Notes: generated by a model not told the origin, from the sequence alone. Positions 43,660 through 52,036 are shown, counted from the first letter of the stretch. The stretch is 64,000 nt of DNA from Anaerolineales bacterium (GCA_020634935.1 JACKAT010000008.1:1-64000); one strand, 5' to 3'. Made by a program: numbers and translations.

Positions 43660-44252
43660 CCACAGCATTACCTATCGGTTGGGTGTTACGAGCCAGCACG
43701 GTTGGTTTTACCGTCGGCTGCCGGGTCCTGCAGCCCAGCGTGCCTCAATTTGGCGATTTGGTCAAAGTCCCTGTCTCCGATGGGGTGAGTGTCTTTGGCC
43801 TGATTTATAATGTCCAGGTGCAGGATGATCCGGCCGTGCGCCAACTCATCCTGGTCGGCGAGATGGAGCCGGAAGCGGTACTCGACCAGCGCGAAAATCG
43901 CCTGGTGCCGATCGAAATTAGCGTGCTGATAGTCGGCTATCAACGCGACAAACAGATCTTTCAGGGCTTGCCGCCCCAACCGCCCTTAAGTTTGGACATC
44001 TTGATTTTAGGCAGCGACGCCGACATCCGGGCCTTTACGAAAAGTTTCGATTATTTTCGGCTGGTGCTCAACTCGCCTCAGATCCCGGGCGATGAGGTGC
44101 TGGTCACCCATCTACGCCGGGTGGCCGAGGTTCAGCCGGCGGAAACGCAGCGCCGATTTTTGCTCAACGCCGGGCGCGAATTAGCTCGCCTGCTTAATTT
44201 TGATTTGGTCAGGCTGGATAACATCTTGCGCCGGATTCGGCCTGTGAGTTGA
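43656..44252 (+). CDS. Stand-alone HAS-barrel-like protein
   Basis: 198 residues. The first 90 residues (IGWVLRASTVGFTVGC...FGDLVKVPVSDGVSVFGLIYNV) have the same order of strands and glycines as the N-terminal HAS barrel of HerA four genes later (LGTVMSGSLSKGLEV...GRYVIVEGEQLKFFGMITDV). The remaining half is helical and unknown. There is no ATPase motif. Overlapping nurA by 4 nt, it is probably an extra subunit or adaptor of the HerA-NurA complex. Confidence 0.65.
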   Translation: MTTALPIGWVLRASTVGFTVGCRVLQPSVPQFGDLVKVPVSDGVSVFGLIYNVQVQDDPAVRQLILVGEMEPEAVLDQRENRLVPIEISVLIVGYQRDKQIFQGLPPQPPLSLDILILGSDADIRAFTKSFDYFRLVLNSPQIPGDEVLVTHLRRVAEVQPAETQRRFLLNAGRELARLLNFDLVRLDNILRRIRPVS

Positions 44253-44254
44253 TA

Positions 44255-44317
44255 GAGTTTATGAAGTTTGTGGAGTTTATGGAGTTTATGGAGTTTATGA
44301 AGTTTATGGAGTTTCTA
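44255..44317 (+). repeat. Seven 9-bp GAGTTTATG repeats
   Basis: Units GAGTTTATG or AAGTTTATG repeat seven times, with two variants, between the HAS-like gene stop and GTG 44323. Length changes by slippage would alter the spacing between the two genes and any ribosome site but not the reading frame. Confidence 0.85.
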
Positions 44318-44322
44318 GATCA

Positions 44323-44904
44323 GTGGAATTTACTGAGGCAGAGCTAAACCAGATATTGAACAGCGGCCAAAGTCCGATTTGGCTCAACAACGCCGATCTC
44401 AGCGGCGCGGATTTGAGCGAGACTAATCTGGCCAAAGCCCGGCTGCTGCGAGCGAACCTGAGCCAGGTCAATTTGGCTGGGGCCGATCTGAGCGGGGCCG
44501 ATTTGACCTACGCCAATTTAAGCGGGGCCAATCTCAGCCAAGCTAATCTCAAAATGGCCGGTCTCAGTGGGGCCGATCTGCGCGATGCGGATTTGTCGGG
44601 GGCCGATCTGGCCGAAGCCGACTTAAGCCGCGTGCTAATGATCGGGGCCAACTTGCACGGGGCCGACCTGCGGCGAGTCAATCTCAGCGAGTCGAACCTG
44701 AACGGGGCGGATCTGAGTGGGGCCAACCTGAGCGAAACGAATCTAAGTGAGGCCAGTTTGGAAGGCGCTAATCTCAGCCAAACTAATTTCAGCCAGGCGC
44801 TCATGCGTGAGGCCGATTTGACCGGAACAAACCTGGACGAGGCTATTCTCGACGACGCCAACACCGAATTTGCGATTCTGCCCGACGGCAGTATTGATAA
44901 CTAA
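44323..44904 (+). CDS. Pentapeptide-repeat protein
   Basis: 193 residues from GTG 44323. From about residue 23 to 183 it is almost entirely A(D/N)LSx repeats, about 30 of them, which fold as a right-handed quadrilateral beta-helix. A short N-terminal helix (ELNQILNSGQSP) is typical of this kind. Some such proteins (Qnr, MfpA) mimic DNA and bind DNA enzymes. Sitting between the HAS-like gene and herA, it could mimic DNA for the complex, but no direct evidence exists. HerA starts 12 nt after its stop. Confidence 0.88.
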   Translation: MEFTEAELNQILNSGQSPIWLNNADLSGADLSETNLAKARLLRANLSQVNLAGADLSGADLTYANLSGANLSQANLKMAGLSGADLRDADLSGADLAEADLSRVLMIGANLHGADLRRVNLSESNLNGADLSGANLSETNLSEASLEGANLSQTNFSQALMREADLTGTNLDEAILDDANTEFAILPDGSIDN

Positions 44905-44916
44905 AAAGGTAATTTA

Positions 44917-46584
44917 ATGGCAGATACCGACTTTAACGATTTCGACGCCTTCTTTCCGCGGGCGGTGACTCAAAAGCTGGGTACGGTAATGAGCGGCTCG
45001 CTCAGCAAGGGGCTAGAGGTCAAGCTAGACCCCAGCGCGCCGATCGAGGAGATGGCCGTGGGGCGCTACGTGATCGTCGAGGGCGAGCAGCTCAAATTCT
45101 TCGGCATGATCACCGATGTCGCCCTGGATAACACCAATCCCCAAATCGAAAAAACGCCGCCCGACGTCAGTGATCCTTTTCTCCGCGAGGTCTACGCCGG
45201 TTTCAGCACCTTTGGCCGTATTCATATCTCGCCCATGCTGGTGCTGGATCAGGCCGCCGAGGAGCCTCGCCCGGTCAAGACCATCCCCGGCCACTTTTCG
45301 CTGGTGCGGGCCGCCGATGAGGACGATGTCAACATGGTCTTCGGCGCGGAAGATGAGCAGCATTTCCACATCGGCGAGCCGCTCGATATGGAAAATGTCC
45401 ACGTCAATCTCGATCTGGTGCGTATGGTCGAACGCAGCGTCGGCATCTTCGGCAAGAGCGGCACCGGCAAGAGTTTTCTGACCCGGCTGCTGCTGGCCGG
45501 AGTCATCAAGCGCCGCGCCGCCGTCAGCCTCATTTTCGATATGCACAACGATTACGGCTGGGAAGTGCAAAGCGAGAACCGTACCCCGGTTAAGGGGCTG
45601 AAGCAGCTTTTTCCTCAGCAGGTAGCGATTTTCACCCTGGACGAAGCCTCGAGCCGCCGCCGTAAAGTTCGCCCCGATTTTACGGTAGTGCTGGATTGGT
45701 CTGACATCCAGCCGGAGGATTTGGAAATGCTGCGGGTGACGCTCGATCTGAGCGATCAGATGATCGGCGCGGCCTACAGCCTGCGGCGGGCCTGGGGGCG
45801 AGGCTGGATCAAGCAACTACTCGAAGCCGACAAAGACGCGATTGATATTTTGGTGGAAGGCACGACGATCAATCGCTCCAGTTTGGATGCGCTCAGCCGC
45901 CGATTGGAACGGTTGACTCGATTTGAATTTTTGCGCGATAGTTGGAAAGGCGACTCGGCCCAAAAGATCATCGATTATCTGGATAAGGGCATCACCGTGG
46001 TGCTGGAATTTGGCCGTTACGGGAATTCGCTGGAAGCCTACATTTTGGTGGCGAACTATCTGACGCGCCGAATTCACCAGATGTACGTGGAACGGGTCGA
46101 GCAAGCGCTGGGGGATGCGGCCCAAGAACCGCCGCAGCTTATGATCGTCATCGAGGAAGCGCATAAGTTTCTCGACCCGCAAATCGCCCGCCAAACGATC
46201 TTCGGCACTATTGCCCGTGAGTTACGCAAGTACAATGTGACCTTGCTGATTGTCGATCAGCGCCCCTCCGGCATCGATGAGGAGGTGATGAGCCAGATCG
46301 GCACTCGGGTGACGGCGCTGCTCGACAACGAGCGCGATATCGCTGCGGTGCTGACCGGCGTTTCCGGGGCCGGTTCGCTGCGAGAGGTACTGGCCCGGCT
46401 CGATACCAAGCAGCAGGCGTTAATTATGGGCCACGCCGTGCCAATGCCGGTCGTCATCCAAACCCGCAGCTATGATGCCGACTTTTACGCTGCGATGGGT
46501 TTTCAGGATGAGGCGGCGCTCCGAGCTGGCCGGTCAACACGCGTTAATTTACTCCGCGGCCAACGCGAAGAAGGCATTGATTAA
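44917..46584 (+). CDS. herA: HerA-like hexameric DNA translocase ATPase
   Basis: 555 residues. The HAS barrel is at about 10-85 and the RecA-like ATPase from about 160. Walker A is GKSGTGKSF, Walker B is LMIVIEEAHKF, followed by the arginine-finger region TIARELRKYNVTLLIVDQRPSGIDEEVMSQIGTRV and a C-terminal brace region. Such ATPases form hexamers that pump DNA to the NurA nuclease. The whole unit 40987-46584 runs in one direction with small gaps. A helical insertion at about 265-330 follows the Walker A subdomain, as in other HerA proteins. Confidence 0.93.
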   Translation: MADTDFNDFDAFFPRAVTQKLGTVMSGSLSKGLEVKLDPSAPIEEMAVGRYVIVEGEQLKFFGMITDVALDNTNPQIEKTPPDVSDPFLREVYAGFSTFGRIHISPMLVLDQAAEEPRPVKTIPGHFSLVRAADEDDVNMVFGAEDEQHFHIGEPLDMENVHVNLDLVRMVERSVGIFGKSGTGKSFLTRLLLAGVIKRRAAVSLIFDMHNDYGWEVQSENRTPVKGLKQLFPQQVAIFTLDEASSRRRKVRPDFTVVLDWSDIQPEDLEMLRVTLDLSDQMIGAAYSLRRAWGRGWIKQLLEADKDAIDILVEGTTINRSSLDALSRRLERLTRFEFLRDSWKGDSAQKIIDYLDKGITVVLEFGRYGNSLEAYILVANYLTRRIHQMYVERVEQALGDAAQEPPQLMIVIEEAHKFLDPQIARQTIFGTIARELRKYNVTLLIVDQRPSGIDEEVMSQIGTRVTALLDNERDIAAVLTGVSGAGSLREVLARLDTKQQALIMGHAVPMPVVIQTRSYDADFYAAMGFQDEAALRAGRSTRVNLLRGQREEGID

Positions 46585-46611
46585 GCGTGGGGCAGGCGTA
46601 ATTTCTGATGC

Positions 46612-46640
46612 TTGCAACGCGTCACTATGTAGGCTATAAT
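46612..46640 (+). promoter_or_regulatory. Promoter of signal peptidase gene
   Basis: TTGCAA (46612-46617), a 17-bp spacer and a perfect TATAAT (46635-46640), 29 bp before the TTG start at 46670. It marks the beginning of a new transcript after herA. Confidence 0.7.
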
Positions 46641-46669
46641 TCTAATTAATCAAAAATGAGGAGACTTCT

Positions 46670-47590
46670 TTGTCCAATTTGTTTAATAATCAATCCGACA
46701 AAGATCACGATCTACAATCAAATACGCCGCCCTTGCCCGATTTTGATCGGGACCCGGATGAAGATAACTCGCTGGAGACGGGCGTCAGAACATCTGAGGC
46801 AGATGCTTCTGATTTGCACCATTTTTTGAATAGCCAGCGGTCGTCACCAGAAACTGACCAGCCAACCGACGCCGACTTCGATTATAAGTCATCGCCGGCT
46901 GAAGCTGATTTCTCTCATTTTTCATTGGAACCGCTGGAAGATGAGATACCGCCCAAGGCCGAAGAGTCGCGCTGGCAGATGGCCTGGTCGATTGTGCGCG
47001 AGGTTGGGGAAACGATCATCCTGACGCTGATTATCTTCTTTCTGATTCAAACGGTTGTCAGAAATTTCCGGGTGGTGGGAACTAGTATGGTGAATAACCT
47101 GCACGACGGCCAGTACCTCATCATCGACAAGGTCTCGTATAATCCCTTGTTGACGAAATATCTCGGTATTGGTGGCCCGCAGCGGGGTGATGTGATCGTC
47201 TTTGAGCCGCCCAATAATCCCAATGAAGATTATGTTAAACGAATTATCGGCTTACCCGGTGAGGAAGTTAACGTCATCAACGGGCAAGTGTTTATCAATG
47301 GGGTCAAGCTTGACGAACCATTCAAGCCTGTACCCGGCACCTACACGATGCCTGGTCCCATTGTGGTGCCGCCGGACGATGTATTTGTCCTGGGCGATAA
47401 TAGGAATAACTCGAACGACTCCCACAACTGGGGGCCGTTACCTATCGGAAATATTGTCGGGCGAGCCTGGGTATCCTACTGGCCGCCGGATCAGTGGGGT
47501 ACGATTCCGCGCGACATCCCCAGCGAAGATGCAACCCTCAAACATTTTGTGGGCCAATTCATTCCCAGCGCCAGCGCCAACAACGAATAG
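46670..47590 (+). CDS. lepB: Signal peptidase I with long acidic N-terminus
   Basis: 306 residues. The start is TTG 46670, with GAGGAG 6 nt upstream. Residues 1-100 are an acidic, Asp/Ser-rich cytoplasmic extension not usual in LepB. A single membrane helix (about 108-130) precedes the catalytic part: Ser139 in VVGTSM, RGDVIVFEPP, Lys190 in DYVKRIIGLPGE, and GDNRNNSNDSH. It removes signal peptides from exported proteins at the outer face of the membrane. DeoC follows after 25 nt. Confidence 0.94.
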   Translation: MSNLFNNQSDKDHDLQSNTPPLPDFDRDPDEDNSLETGVRTSEADASDLHHFLNSQRSSPETDQPTDADFDYKSSPAEADFSHFSLEPLEDEIPPKAEESRWQMAWSIVREVGETIILTLIIFFLIQTVVRNFRVVGTSMVNNLHDGQYLIIDKVSYNPLLTKYLGIGGPQRGDVIVFEPPNNPNEDYVKRIIGLPGEEVNVINGQVFINGVKLDEPFKPVPGTYTMPGPIVVPPDDVFVLGDNRNNSNDSHNWGPLPIGNIVGRAWVSYWPPDQWGTIPRDIPSEDATLKHFVGQFIPSASANNE

Positions 47591-47615
47591 TGTTATTTGA
47601 GAGTTTGGAGTCGCG

Positions 47616-48275
47616 ATGGATATTGCTCGCCTAATTGATCACACCCTCCTTAAACCTGAAGCCACACCTGAACAAATTAAACACCTGTGCCAAGAGGCGC
47701 TGACTTATAAATTTGCCTCGGTTTGTGTTAACCCGACCCATGTCAAACTGGCGGCCGAGTTATTGCAAGGTTCGGAAGTTGAGGTCTGTACCGTAGTTGG
47801 CTTTCCGCTGGGGGCGAATATCACCGCCACTAAAGTGTTTGAAACCGAACAAGCCCTTAACGACGGCGCCACTGAAATTGATATGGTCATCAATATTGGG
47901 GCTCTGAAATCGGGTAATACCTATATGGTAGAAGACGACATTGGCCATGTAGTTGACAAATCGCACCAACACGGGGCTATCTGTAAAGTTATCATCGAAA
48001 CGGCCTTGCTAACCGATGAAGAAAAAATTACGGTCTGCCGGCTAGCGCAAAAAAGCGGGGCCGATTTTGTCAAAACCTCCACGGGGTTTAGCAGCCAAGG
48101 CGCCACGGTTGAAGATGTAGCGTTAATGCGACGAACCGTTGGGCCGGAGATGGGTGTAAAAGCATCCGGCGGAATTAGAACGTATTTAGATGCAAAAAGC
48201 ATGATCGCGGCCGGGGCTAATCGGTTAGGAGTCAGCGCTGGCGTAAAAATAGTTAAAGAGGCTCAACAACAATGA
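47616..48275 (+). CDS. deoC: Deoxyribose-phosphate aldolase
   Basis: 219 residues, the short form of DeoC. The Schiff-base Lys is in DFVKTSTGF (about residue 152), with the proton-relay Asp in TEIDMVINIG and a second Lys in GVKASGGIR. It splits 2-deoxyribose 5-phosphate into acetaldehyde and glyceraldehyde 3-phosphate in deoxynucleoside breakdown. Its stop overlaps the start of the next gene by 4 nt. Confidence 0.96.
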   Translation: MDIARLIDHTLLKPEATPEQIKHLCQEALTYKFASVCVNPTHVKLAAELLQGSEVEVCTVVGFPLGANITATKVFETEQALNDGATEIDMVINIGALKSGNTYMVEDDIGHVVDKSHQHGAICKVIIETALLTDEEKITVCRLAQKSGADFVKTSTGFSSQGATVEDVALMRRTVGPEMGVKASGGIRTYLDAKSMIAAGANRLGVSAGVKIVKEAQQQ

Positions 48276-48499
48276 AAACTTGTCCGGCTTGTCGAATAGG
48301 ACGTTTAAGAGAGCGGCTAATGACCTATCTGGAATGGCATGGTAGCAGTTTATTAGTAGCTAGCCGAATGCCGGCGTTAGTGTGTGATGTTTGCGGCGAA
48401 CAGGTTTATGATGATCATGCGATGGACAATTTACAGCAATTGCTTTGGTCAGAACCGCTGCGTGGTACGTCGTCGGTCTCAAACTCAAACGGCCGGTAG
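48272..48499 (+). CDS. YgiT-type zinc finger protein
   Basis: 75 residues. CPACRIGRL at the start and CDVCGEQVYDD in the middle form the two CxxC pairs of YgiT-type zinc fingers, with a WHG strand between. Full YgiT/MqsA antitoxins add a DNA-binding HTH that is missing here, and no toxin gene is next to it. It overlaps deoC by 4 nt, so it is translated from the same message. The function is unknown. Confidence 0.85.
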   Translation: MKTCPACRIGRLRERLMTYLEWHGSSLLVASRMPALVCDVCGEQVYDDHAMDNLQQLLWSEPLRGTSSVSNSNGR

Positions 48500-48634
48500 T
48501 TAAAATCCCCTCATAATTTCCAGCAATCAAGACCCTTGGGCTATTTCAAATAGAAAAAAGATGAGATAAACTACTGTTATCGTAAACATTAAAGCGATTA
48601 CTAGATCGTAAGCCACAATAGAAGGTCTCTCGCT

Positions 48635-49156
48635 ATGAATACAGTTCGTCGCACCAGTTCAGGTCGAGTAACCGCTGATTTTTTTACCAGCAGTTACCGC
48701 TTCTCAGCCAGCATCATTGTCTACAAGCGAAGATTGGTTGATGTCCTGGCTGATCGAATGACCGATTATCTAGACATCGTAGATATCTACATCTCACGCA
48801 TCAATGCCCCCGGCGATATTATTGCTACTTATCAAAAAGGGTCACTGGTGAAAAATGAGATCATCTTTATTTTGCTGTCTGATGAGTCTGAAGGGATCTC
48901 AAAAGAACGATTTTACACCACTCGCGATGATATTCCCCTGTTTATCTCCGTGCCGTCCTTTGAAATTTTAGGCCAATTAAAATGGGGCACTAAAGAATTA
49001 GATATCAAAAAGCTCCTATTAGCCGATACTCAGAATTTTCTACCGGTCTCAGAGGTTACAGCCACAAATTCGTTGATGCCAACGGTAAAATTTCAAGGGC
49101 CAATGGCCCTGGTCAACAAAACAAAAGTTCAGGTTTTGTGTGGCCTAAATCCCTAA
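48635..49156 (+). CDS. Unknown protein preceding receiver-CpaE fusion
   Basis: 173 residues, family not recognised. No signal peptide or membrane helix. The first 115 residues alternate beta strands (SASIIVYKRRLVDVLADR; DIVDIYISRI; EIIFILL) and look like a compact mixed fold, followed by a looser tail. The receiver-ATPase gene starts 22 nt after its stop, so it may share that gene's role. A 135-bp leader holds no clear promoter. Confidence 0.5.
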   Translation: MNTVRRTSSGRVTADFFTSSYRFSASIIVYKRRLVDVLADRMTDYLDIVDIYISRINAPGDIIATYQKGSLVKNEIIFILLSDESEGISKERFYTTRDDIPLFISVPSFEILGQLKWGTKELDIKKLLLADTQNFLPVSEVTATNSLMPTVKFQGPMALVNKTKVQVLCGLNP

Positions 49157-49177
49157 TTTTTCGGTAAGGACATTGTT

Positions 49178-50278
49178 ATGGCACATATTCTCATCATCGA
49201 TGACGATCAAGATATTCTACGTCTGCTGGAATTTTCATTTAAACGATCAGGCCATTCGGTTTCAATTAGCTCTAATGGCGTGCAAGCCTTGACCCAAGCG
49301 GAAATTGAAAATCCGGATTTAATCATTTGTGATGTCATGATGCCCAAGATGACCGGCTACGATTTTTGCAAACAAGCCCGCTCGAAGCCGCAGTTCAGAG
49401 AAACGCCTATTGTCATTTTTTCAGCCCGATTTCAACCCATCGATCGGCAAACAGCCCTCGATGCCGGAGCCACGGACTACCTGGCCAAAACTGTAGCCCC
49501 TGATGTTTTGGTCAGCCGGATTGAAGAACTGCTGCCAAAAAACACCGCCCCTACTTTAGGCAAGACAGTGGGGTTATTTAGTATGAAGGGGGGTACTGGG
49601 GTAACAAGTTTAGCCGTCAACCTGGCTATCGCGCTCAAGTTAGTTCATAAAACCAGTACCATCTTAGCCGATCTGGCTTCGGTTGGCGGGCATGCGGCCT
49701 TAATGCTGGGCGTTCGTCCAACCAGTAGCCTGCCCAAACTCCTATCAACCGACGAGCCGAATTTTACTCTTGAGATGATCCAACCCCATCTGGTCGACCA
49801 CAGCAGCGGGGTGCAGTTGTTGGCCTCTTTACCCGTTTTTAGTGAGGCTGTCTTTCCAAAAAATCGACTTGAGCCTCTCATTCAGTGTTTAAAGTCTACC
49901 TTTGACTTTACTGTATTGGATGTGCCTCATCTTCTAGAGTCGCCTTCTTCTCCGGTGGTGGCCCTGCTCGATAAAATCATCCTGGTGCTGTCGCCTGATA
50001 TGCCGTCTATTCAATCAACTGTAATTGCTTTGCAGGGCTTGGCCCGATTGGGGGTAGATGAGCATAAAATTAATTTGGTTGTCAATCAGATCGTACCGCA
50101 TCATTCGCTGCCCCTGCAAACCATCCAGAAGGTGGTTAAACGCCCTGTCTTGATGGCTGTTCCGTTTGAGCCGGAGATGGTCAGAGCTGCCAACAGCGGA
50201 AAACCTCTGCTGCTGGCCAACCCCCAAACGCCGGCTGCCGCGGCTATCGGCAAACTAGTCGATACCCTTTTTAAGTAA
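49178..50278 (+). CDS. Receiver fused to CpaE/TadZ-like ATPase
   Basis: 366 residues. The receiver (1-118) has IDDDQD, phospho-Asp52 in LIICDVMMPKMTG and Lys104 in DYLAKTVAP. The MinD/ParA-like ATPase (about 127-366) has an atypical deviant Walker A, KGGTGVTS (137-144), in which the usual second Lys is Val. This is the CpaE/TadZ pattern, where a receiver-like domain and weak P-loop place type IV pili or secretion machinery at a pole. Here the receiver retains its phospho-Asp, so it is probably phosphorylated. No pilus genes are in the window. Confidence 0.87.
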   Translation: MAHILIIDDDQDILRLLEFSFKRSGHSVSISSNGVQALTQAEIENPDLIICDVMMPKMTGYDFCKQARSKPQFRETPIVIFSARFQPIDRQTALDAGATDYLAKTVAPDVLVSRIEELLPKNTAPTLGKTVGLFSMKGGTGVTSLAVNLAIALKLVHKTSTILADLASVGGHAALMLGVRPTSSLPKLLSTDEPNFTLEMIQPHLVDHSSGVQLLASLPVFSEAVFPKNRLEPLIQCLKSTFDFTVLDVPHLLESPSSPVVALLDKIILVLSPDMPSIQSTVIALQGLARLGVDEHKINLVVNQIVPHHSLPLQTIQKVVKRPVLMAVPFEPEMVRAANSGKPLLLANPQTPAAAAIGKLVDTLFK

Positions 50279-50296
50279 ATTTTCTATGGATTAGGT

Positions 50297-50325
50297 TTGC
50301 TTCAAACTTAAAGTCGTGGTATATT
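50297..50325 (+). promoter_or_regulatory. tRNA-Glu promoter
   Basis: TTGCTT (50297-50302), a 17-bp spacer and TATATT (50320-50325) with an extended TGG before it. It ends 35 bp upstream of the tRNA. Confidence 0.55.
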
Positions 50326-50359
50326 ATTTTCTGTTGCCTTTACGCATCAGATACTGCAC

Positions 50360-50432
50360 GCCCCCTTCGTCTAGAGGACTAGGACACCACCCTTTCAAGG
50401 TGGCGACACGGGTTCGAATCCCGTAGGGGGCA
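50360..50432 (+). tRNA. tRNA-Glu (anticodon TTC)
   Basis: The 7-bp acceptor stem GCCCCCT/AGGGGGC closes the cloverleaf, with discriminator A at 50432. The anticodon arm CCACC-CTTTCAA-GGTGG carries TTC. The T arm contains GGTTCGAATCC. No CCA is encoded at the end. It is followed by a terminator. Confidence 0.95.
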
Positions 50433-50453
50433 TTCGCCTGTAGGAAGAAAATA

Positions 50454-50484
50454 GCGTCAACCAGCTAAGGTTGGCGTTTTTTTT
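50454..50484 (+). terminator. Intrinsic terminator after tRNA-Glu
   Basis: GCGTCAACC and GGTTGGCG pair around AGCTAA and are followed by eight T residues. Confidence 0.88.
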
Positions 50485-50512
50485 ATCCCTGCTCAGGAAT
50501 TGGTTCCTCGGG

Positions 50513-50635
50513 ATGGTTATCAACGCCCGTATCGATGTCTTCATCAGGGGATTTGGTGAGTCGATGAAAGAGAGAATGGCAGAAGCCATCACCAGAGGCA
50601 AAGCTTATGTCGAAGCCGGAGCCGATTGTCTCTAA
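50513..50635 (+). pseudogene. Remnant of a PEP mutase/isocitrate lyase-family gene
   Basis: A 40-codon frame from ATG 50513 to TAA 50633-50635 reads MVINARIDVFIRGFGESMKE and on through AITRGKAYVEAGADCL. This matches the conserved block of the isocitrate lyase/PEP phosphonomutase family (VINARTD...RAxAYxxAGADC) and then stops. The upstream 170 residues and downstream part of a normal 250-290-residue enzyme are gone. A tRNA terminator lies just before it. It is probably a relic of a gene lost by deletion or recombination next to the tRNA. Confidence 0.7.
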
Positions 50636-50645
50636 TTGAGTAGCC

Positions 50646-51401
50646 TCAAAACACTTTGGTGAGCGAGGTAACCAATAGAAATATCGCCAAAATGAGCAGA
50701 ACCCATAGAATCAATTTTCTAAAGAGTTGGGTTGGAACTTTCTGGCGAATAAAGATTCCTCCGTACATAGCTCCAATCGTAATAACGATTAAGCCTATCA
50801 ATAAAACGTTATTTAACGTCTCAGCAACAGGTTGACGGTAAATAACCACTGCCTGGGCAACTTTACCCAATAAAAAACAAAGGTTTGTACCCTGAGCCAT
50901 TTCGTTTTTGTCTTCGGTTACGGAAAAGAGATAGATCAACAAAATAGGCGCCATTGTATTGGTTGCACCGCCGACGACACCGGCCAGTAAGCCAAAGCCA
51001 ATAGCTAAGGCCATATTATCCGCGGAAAGCCGGAGGGTGTAACCACGAAATTGGGTGTAGACATAATAAAGGATGAGCAGGGATAAAAATAACTGAAGGA
51101 AAGTTTGGGGAATCATAAAAAGCAAGTAGACTCCTATTAAACTACCCATCAGGGCCACCAAAGCTAGCAGCCAATACCGTTTGATAATCTGCCCAACAGG
51201 GAGGCCGTTAAATACCAACAATAGATTTACACCTAAAGCCGGCCACAGGGTCAAAATAATCGCGTTTTGAATGCCAATAAAAATCGACATGACTGAGGTG
51301 GTGATCATCGGAAAGCCAATACCGAACGCGCCATGAATAGCAGCGGCCAGAGCAAAAAGAAGAGCAAGAGCGAGCGTTTCAAAAAGGGTGGGATCAGTCA
51401 T
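50646..51401 (-). CDS. TSUP-family (TauE/SafE) transporter
   Basis: 251 residues with about seven to eight membrane helices. The first repeat has AAIHGAFGIGFPMITTSV and the second GVVGGATNTMAPILLIYLF, the paired motifs of TSUP proteins. Members move sulfite, sulfoacetate or other small organic sulfur or carbon anions across the membrane; the substrate here is unknown. It converges on the PEP-mutase remnant with 10 bp between. It could link to the sulfur genes at 16-21 kb, but it is 30 kb away. Confidence 0.85.
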   Translation of the reverse strand: MTDPTLFETLALALLFALAAAIHGAFGIGFPMITTSVMSIFIGIQNAIILTLWPALGVNLLLVFNGLPVGQIIKRYWLLALVALMGSLIGVYLLFMIPQTFLQLFLSLLILYYVYTQFRGYTLRLSADNMALAIGFGLLAGVVGGATNTMAPILLIYLFSVTEDKNEMAQGTNLCFLLGKVAQAVVIYRQPVAETLNNVLLIGLIVITIGAMYGGIFIRQKVPTQLFRKLILWVLLILAIFLLVTSLTKVF

Positions 51402-51541
51402 TTGGGGTGAATGTTATTCCTTATCAATTAAAAGGGACAGCGAGCTATTATTTTTCAAGCGTACATCCAAATTAATGGCAGCGAAGCGGCTGAATTTTAC
51501 ACCGGCCTGACATAAGCGCTAAATCTTGCAGGAGCTAAAGG

Positions 51542-52036
51542 ATGGACAGCTATGATCATAACCAAACTAATTTCATAATTAGACGGGCTACGCTCGACGA
51601 CGCCCCTGATATTGCCAGGCTATTGCGGGATTTAGGTTGGTCGGAGCGGATCACGGCTGAGGAATTGGCCGAGACAACCAGCCGAGTCGAGCGGCAGTTC
51701 AAGCTGTGTCAAGCTGATGACAGCCATTCGGTCTACGTGGCCGAAACAGCCCAGGCCGAGATCGCGGGGTATGTCTCGGTGCATTGGCTGCCATACCTGA
51801 TCCAGGTGGGCCCGGAAGGGTTTGTATCGGAGTTGTTTATCAAGACGCCGTTTCGCGGACACGGCCTCGGCTCCAGGCTGTTAGCCACCGTTGAGGCCGA
51901 GGCTAACCAGCGCGGCTGCGCCCGCTTGGGGCTGATCAACAATCGGGAGCGAGAGTCGTATCAACGCCAGTTTTACAAGAAGCAGGGGTGGGAGGAGCGG
52001 ATATGGGCTACTAATTTTGTTAAATGGTTAAAATAA
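51542..52036 (+). CDS. GNAT acetyltransferase
   Basis: 164 residues, one GNAT domain. It opens FIIRRATLDDAPDIARLLRDLGW, has the acetyl-CoA motif SELFIKTPFRGHGLGSRLLATVE (Q/RxxGxG/A), and ends with NNRERESYQRQFYKKQGWEE. An AGGAGCTAAAGG ribosome site precedes ATG 51542. The acceptor substrate is unknown. Confidence 0.85.
   Translation: MDSYDHNQTNFIIRRATLDDAPDIARLLRDLGWSERITAEELAETTSRVERQFKLCQADDSHSVYVAETAQAEIAGYVSVHWLPYLIQVGPEGFVSELFIKTPFRGHGLGSRLLATVEAEANQRGCARLGLINNRERESYQRQFYKKQGWEERIWATNFVKWLK

Noticed and set aside
44288..44330. ATG codons in the GAGTTTATG repeats as alternative starts for the pentapeptide gene
   Set aside because: They are in a different frame and the frame ends soon after; GTG 44323 is in frame.
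48272..48499. YgiT-type protein as a toxin-antitoxin antitoxin
   Set aside because: No MqsR-like toxin gene is adjacent and the HTH is missing.
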